Below are positions 59,060 through 64,000 of a stretch of DNA of 64,000 nt, piece by piece. The stretch is taken from NCBI GenBank assembly GCA_946699065.1, contig CAMPDV010000151.1, positions 186,001 to 250,000 on the forward strand, given 5' to 3'. This DNA is from Loxodes magnus. Lineage: Eukaryota; Ciliophora; Karyorelictea; Loxodida; Loxodidae. Position 1 is the first letter of the stretch; each line of letters begins with the position of its first letter. The position numbers were made by a program, and so were the translations under genes. The notes below the pieces were generated by a model that was not told the origin of the DNA, ran no database searches, and was given only the letters and a program-made list of their open reading frames with translations.

Positions 59060-60697
59060 ATGTAGTCAGAATTTAACTGTCCTAAATGCAATATCTAGTT
59101 CAACTCAAAGGCTAATGTACCTTAAATTCTTCAATGTAGACATAACTTGTGTAAAAAATGTTGCTTTGAATTGTTTTAAAAATAACAAAAAATTACTTGT
59201 CATGTATAAAACTGTGGCCAGTAAACTTTGGATGATCTTTTAGATCTTGAAGTTAATAATGATTTAATAAATAGAATGAAATAAAATACAACAAGTAATT
59301 GTAAAATTCATTCAAGGTAAATCACTTGCTACTGTTTTGATGATTCATAGCTTTTATGTTAGAAATGTATTGAAACTAATCCTCATACAAATCATAAAGT
59401 TAAAGAAATATTTGAAGCTTAATAAGAACTTAAAACTTAAATTCCTTAATATATCTAAAATATAAAAGAGAAGTAAAATATAATATAGAGTAACTGTTAA
59501 TAAATTTAGTAAATAAGATAATAAATCATAATAAAAGATTAGGAATTTAAATAGTTTATTTAATAAGAAGCAGAATAAGCTATTGAGTTAATAAACAATA
59601 AAAGAAACTTTTACTACTAGGAACATTAAGAATTAACTGATGAGTTATTAAAAGAGATAGATAAAAGATGTTAGAATTGATAAGAAATTTAAAATAAATT
59701 AAGAGAATAAAATATTCAAGTTTCAAATAATCCTATAGAAGTAATTGAGCTTTAGTAAAAACTATAAGATATTTTAAAATGAGGAGAAGATTAAATATAA
59801 TAAAAAGAGATATAATAGATAAACTAAATAAAGTTTAATGAATATAATAAAATATAAATAAACTTCTAGATAGATGTTCAACAATTTCACAAAGATTTGC
59901 AAAGTATAATTTAAAGTAGAAACTTAAGTGAGTTTAAAACTCTTTTATTTGCAGTTGATAATACAAATAATATAGTGAAATATAACGTTGAAAAAGGAAC
60001 TTCTGAAAAAATATAAGTAAATACTTAAATTTTTTCAACTTATTATAGAGCATTATAAATAGCAGAAGATATTTTAGTAGTTACAGGAGGATATGTAAAT
60101 AACACATTTAGTAATAGAGTATCACTTATTAAAGATACTTAAGTTTAAGAATATCAAATGATTTCTTACAGATATGGTCACAGTTTAGCATTTGATAAAC
60201 AAAGAAATTAACTATTTATTATTTCTGGTTATAATGTTCAACATCTAAAGTAAAGTGAAATGTTTAATTTGAAAACTTTAAAATCTTAAAAAATAGCTGA
60301 TAATCCAGAATCTTCTTACTTTGGTAGTGCAGTAATATTTAATGATATTTTATATAATTTTGTAGGAAATAATGATTCAGGATATTCGTAGAGTATAATG
60401 CAATATGAAATAAATAATGATAGATGATCTAAACTATAAATTTAATTACCTCAAGCTTCTTATACTCTTTCAGTTGTTGTTAATAAATAAATTTATATTT
60501 TTGATAATGCAAGCTAGTTAACACAAGTAAACATTTTAGAAAATGGAAAATTAACTTAAGTAGGATAAAAATACTAAAAAGGCTATGTTTATACAATTCC
60601 ACTTTTTATAAAAGATAAAATATATTTTTACGATGTAAGTTCAAAATTATCAGTATTCGATGTGAAGAGTTTATAGTGGGAGAGTAAAAGCATTTGA
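59060..60697 (+). CDS. TRIM-like RING/B-box/coiled-coil/Kelch protein, copy D
   Basis: Fourth copy, again exactly 1,638 bases. The RING and B-box ligands are intact and the B-box spacing matches copy A. Internal TGA codons sit at the conserved positions. Sequence similarity to the other copies stops soon after the terminal TGA, unlike A, B and C, which stay alike for several kilobases downstream. That makes 60,695-60,697 the best-supported stop. Its upstream region is split by an ORF1-only retroelement at 57,484-58,892, so its promoter may be displaced. Confidence 0.84.
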
Positions 60698-61148
60698 AAA
60701 ACTAAAATAAATAATATAAAAATAAATTTTATTTAGAAATATTTTTAAATTACTTAATCAATTATATGAAAAAACAATCCATTTATATTTTTATTTTTGG
60801 ATTCTTTTCAATGAATAATACTTTAAAATATTTAATAATTTTTAAATTTTTAAAATTTGCAAATATAAATCAAGTAAGCAAAATAATTTACTAAATTATA
60901 TAATAAAATTTATCTATAATCTAAATTTAACTATTTATATACTATTAAATTTTAATTAATTAATAAAATTAAGACCATTAATTATCTAGCAGTCTTTTAT
61001 ATTCAGAAATGTTTATTATTTAGAAATTATCTTAGATATCCTAACAAAAAATAATTAGCTAAAGAAAGATAAGTTAGTAATTATCATTAATGATAATAAA
61101 GAAATTAGTATTTATATTTAGAGTAATAAATGTATTAATGACAAAATA
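60698..61148. other. AT-rich region after TRIM copy D
   Basis: Not shared with the downstream parts of copies A-C. No gene recognised. Confidence 0.25.
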
Positions 61149-61453
61149 AAAAGTTTCTCTTTAAAGAGATTGGAAATTTCTTTCCAGCTATACCACCCAG
61201 AGCACTCTCTTGAAGCATATAACTTGGATATCCTGGTGCTTAGTTCAATAAACTTCTGCAAGGGAGATCCATAACTATGGATTTACAGGTTTAAAAGCTG
61301 CTAGCAAGATTTGATAACAAGAAAGATTTTATTCACTTGCTGAGATTGATTCTAGCTTGAGACCTTCTAAGTGCAGGATAGGAATTTGGCCTTATCCATA
61401 AGACTAGAAGCCTTGATAAGAGAAGCAACCTCAACTACTTCCATCTTTTTAAT
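61149..61453 (+). mobile_element. Unclassified 300-bp repeat module (family 4), third copy
   Basis: Diverged copy outside the inverted repeat, sharing GCACTCTCTTGA, GATATCCTG, AAGAAAGATTT and the end TTCCATCTTTTT. Its occurrence in unrelated flanks shows that the module moves on its own. Confidence 0.55.
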
Positions 61454-61608
61454 GATATCAAATTTTTATTTAAAGTTTTCCAAAGTAAGCATATTATACA
61501 TATTTGGATTAATTTTTAGTTCTTTTTAAAATATTAATAGAATTTAAATAAAAATACTTCTTTTAAATAAAACGATAGAAGGGATATAATAAAAAGAATC
61601 CGGAAAAA

Positions 61609-62650
61609 ATGAAAACAACAGAGCATTAAAAAACTTAGCAAAAAAAAACTAGGAAATTAGCCAGACTAGAAGATATAAAGTAGTAGTCACCTTAATCTTA
61701 AGTCATCGTATCAAGGCAAACTACAATAAGAGACTAGGAAGTTCTTCAATAATATAAGCAAAAAAATTAAATTGTATTTAAACAATATGACATAATGAAA
61801 AAAACTCTCAGCAAAAAAGATACGTAGTTTACATTCTTTTAAGATAGAATAAGATAACTGTTGAAAAAAATTAGACGGATGTTCTTAGAAACGACATACT
61901 TACAGAAGTAAATTATCAAAATAAAATCCTAGTAATTAACATTTATGGCATTAATCCTAAACATACTAAATAGAAGAAATTCTAATGATTACAGAAGAAA
62001 GAATGATAGCATTATTAATCAATTAAATTTTAAATATAATTTATTGTGTTCTTCCATACATTTAGTAAAACATTGCTCTAGTAATAAAAAACTTAAATGA
62101 CAAGTAGATTAAAGAATTTGAAAAGAACTAACATTAATTTTTATAAATAGTAATAGAGTATACAATAAAAAATCAGAATCTAGAATAAACCTTAGTCTGA
62201 GGTAGGGTATTTGGTACCAGCACATAAAAATGGCTGAGGAATCTAGTCTCGATAAAAAGAGGATAGCTTGATTTGGTAAAATCCAAGAAATACCAAATAT
62301 ATTTTAAAATTTTATTCGATAACAATGGTTAGGGCAGTAACATCAGCTCTAATAGGTGTACTAAAAGATTCCAATGGTAATTTAATGTAAGGAACAAAAA
62401 ATAAGTAAAAAAATCAAGAAAGATATCAATAAGTAATTCAGAAAACGTTTAATGAGAAATTTATATAGCTTTAAAGAATATAAGAAAATACAAGACAATA
62501 TACTTTGACTGAATTTAATAAGAATCTAATCGAGGATGGTTTACAGACAAAAAATTTTACATTCTATCTAAAGAAAATAATGTGCTTTTACAATGGTAGC
62601 CTTTTATAATAGATCTACTACTTTAAAGTAAATTTTATAAATAAGAATTT
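61609..62650 (+). other. Putative ORF region, diverged GLQTK family member
   Basis: From ATG 61,609 a basic, Gln/Lys-rich coiled-coil-like frame is open for more than 100 codons. Near 62,475-62,560, in a different frame, Ile-Gln-Glu-Asn-Thr-Arg and Gly-Leu-Gln-Thr-Lys match the 22.7-kb ORF. The end also resembles it (TTTTATAATAGA versus TTTTATGATAGA). Frame changes are therefore likely. No known domain. Confidence 0.4.
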
Positions 62651-63528
62651 AATTAAAAAAGTAAGAAAATTTAAATTCTTAAAAACTATATTTATTTTAT
62701 ATCATAATTTGGAAAATAAAAAAGGATAACTACTAATTATACTTATAAAGTAAAAAATTTTGTTAAACCAAATTAAAGATATAAATAGCGTAGATTCTTA
62801 AAATTTTGAAAATTAAAATTTTAAGAAATAACCTTAATCTTATATATTATATTGGAAATAAAGATTATTTTTGAGAAAATTTCATCTTTTTTATACATTT
62901 TTCTAATTAATTTAATTAATATATTTATTATTTTATATTTAATTTTATTCAAAATATTTTAGTATTTTTTATCTTTCATATAATTTTAGAGTAGTAAATT
63001 TTCATTAATAAACTTTTTTATTCATTTATTTTTAAAAATGTTTATGCGTAAAAAAGTAAAATTAATATTATATTTTAGAAGAGAACCTTGAAAGACACCG
63101 AATCATGTACTTGTATTCTCTTAAACTAAAGGATTGCTAGGACTTTGTTGTCCACTATAATTTTTTTTAAACTTTAGTTAATTAAGTGTAATCCAGGTGC
63201 TTGAATAAACTATATTTTGTTAATTAATCTTGAATTGTAGACTTCTTTTTATAGATTTTACGGGTCTTTGTTGGTCAAATTAAAAAAAATAATTCAATTC
63301 AGTTTATTTATTTTAGCTGTAAATTTCTTAGTTTTTTAGTATTTGCTGTATGATGTTGCTTTTAACATATATAGCAACGTATTTTTCTTCTTATGTTTTA
63401 TAAAAATCTATTTGTTCTATATCCTTAGATGTACATCCCTATTATTCATAAAATCTTTAAATAATTTCAATAATAATGTCTCCTTTTCCTTCAGTTCTTT
63501 TATTTAATATTAGAAATTTATTTTAAAT
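62651..63528. other. AT-rich region, right end
   Basis: AT-rich with one mixed stretch at about 63,080-63,300. No motif recognised in six frames under the altered code. Confidence 0.2.
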
Positions 63529-63840
63529 AGGGAGGAGCAATTCTTCAACTGAGATCGTCAAAACTTAGGACCTAGGAAACATTGGACGCGAAGAATAACT
63601 CAAGAGACTTAGCAGGAGACAAAAAGGATAGGACGAAAGTCATTTTGGTAACGCTATAGATGAAATATGCCAGACGATTAGATTGGGGCATCACTCCAAC
63701 CATAACCACATTGAAGACAAGATTTACAAGGGAGTAATAGCGAAAGTGTAATCTTGATTGTGAGATTTTTAAGACTTTAAAAACTTGACTTAAAGAACTG
63801 CGAGTTATTGAGTTGCTATGTACTCTATAATATAAATTTA
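63529..63840 (+). mobile_element. SINE1 element, copy D
   Basis: Starts AGGGAGGAGCAAT and ends with a worn hairpin and CTCTATAATATAAATTT. Located outside the duplicated blocks, so an independent insertion. Confidence 0.65.
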
Positions 63841-64000
63841 AAAAATTAGAATTAAGAAAATTAAAATATTTGAGGATTTGACTGAATTAATTATCAATTT
63901 CTTTCTTTATTCGCCCCATTTGAGATGAGATCTTAGTAATAATCTCCTCTATAAATCAAAATTTAAGGTTAAGTTTTTCACTTATTTTCTTTAGTATCTA

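Noticed and set aside
1..64000. Bacterial or mitochondrial origin
   Set aside because: APE-type LINEs, SINEs, a TRIM-like multidomain protein and Gln at both TAA and TAG point to a ciliate nuclear genome.

Overview
The window is strongly AT-rich eukaryotic DNA that reads as a ciliate genome (micronuclear/germline or a lightly processed genome). Standard-code ORFs are short and meaningless here. Read with TAA and TAG as Gln and TGA as Trp, recognisable proteins appear: a RING/B-box/coiled-coil/Kelch protein, APE endonucleases, reverse transcriptases and CCHC zinc knuckles. TGA occupies positions that are TGG in sister copies, but TGA also looks like the terminator of several ORFs. That pattern (TAA/TAG=Gln, TGA=Trp or context-dependent stop) is known in karyorelict ciliates and resembles Condylostoma; the species cannot be named from this sequence alone. 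With no dedicated stop codon, ORF openness carries little weight, so calls below rest on motifs and on comparing copies.

Layout. Nearly the whole window is built from repeats. Copy A (1-9,845) and copy B (23,437-34,010) are a direct repeat. A large inverted repeat has arms at about 13,315-28,640 and 41,923-57,145, around a spacer of about 13 kb. A fourth partial copy, D, follows (57,150-60,700). Each of A, B, C and D carries one copy of a TRIM-like gene of about 545 aa; three copies have exactly the same length. Between and inside these blocks are non-LTR retrotransposons: LINE-L (minus, left arm), LINE-R (plus, right arm), LINE-3 (plus, 36.5-41.9 kb, cut off at the arm junction), and 5'-truncated reverse-transcriptase fragments at 7.7-9.3 kb, 31.9-33.4 kb and 35.4-36.5 kb.

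Other mobile parts. Two families of ORF1-only elements encode coiled-coil plus CCHC-knuckle proteins and have no reverse transcriptase. Three SINE-like families end in the same short GC-rich hairpin followed by an ATTT-type tail. Further modules are a structured UTR module, an unrelated 300-bp module in three copies, a small-ORF family marked by a GLQTK motif, and tandem satellite units of about 750-790 bp at 12.2-13.3 and 33.7-35.0 kb.

How it fits together. The LINEs presumably supply reverse transcriptase for the SINEs and ORF1-only elements (inference). Segmental duplication and inversion then multiplied composite blocks that include the TRIM-like gene. Comparing copies dates insertions: an ORF1-only element with a 12-bp target-site duplication in B but not A, a SINE in LINE-L but not LINE-R, SINEs at different sites in A and B, and an ORF1-only element inside the promoter-side repeat of copy D. 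No rRNA, tRNA, CRISPR or bacterial-type operon was seen.
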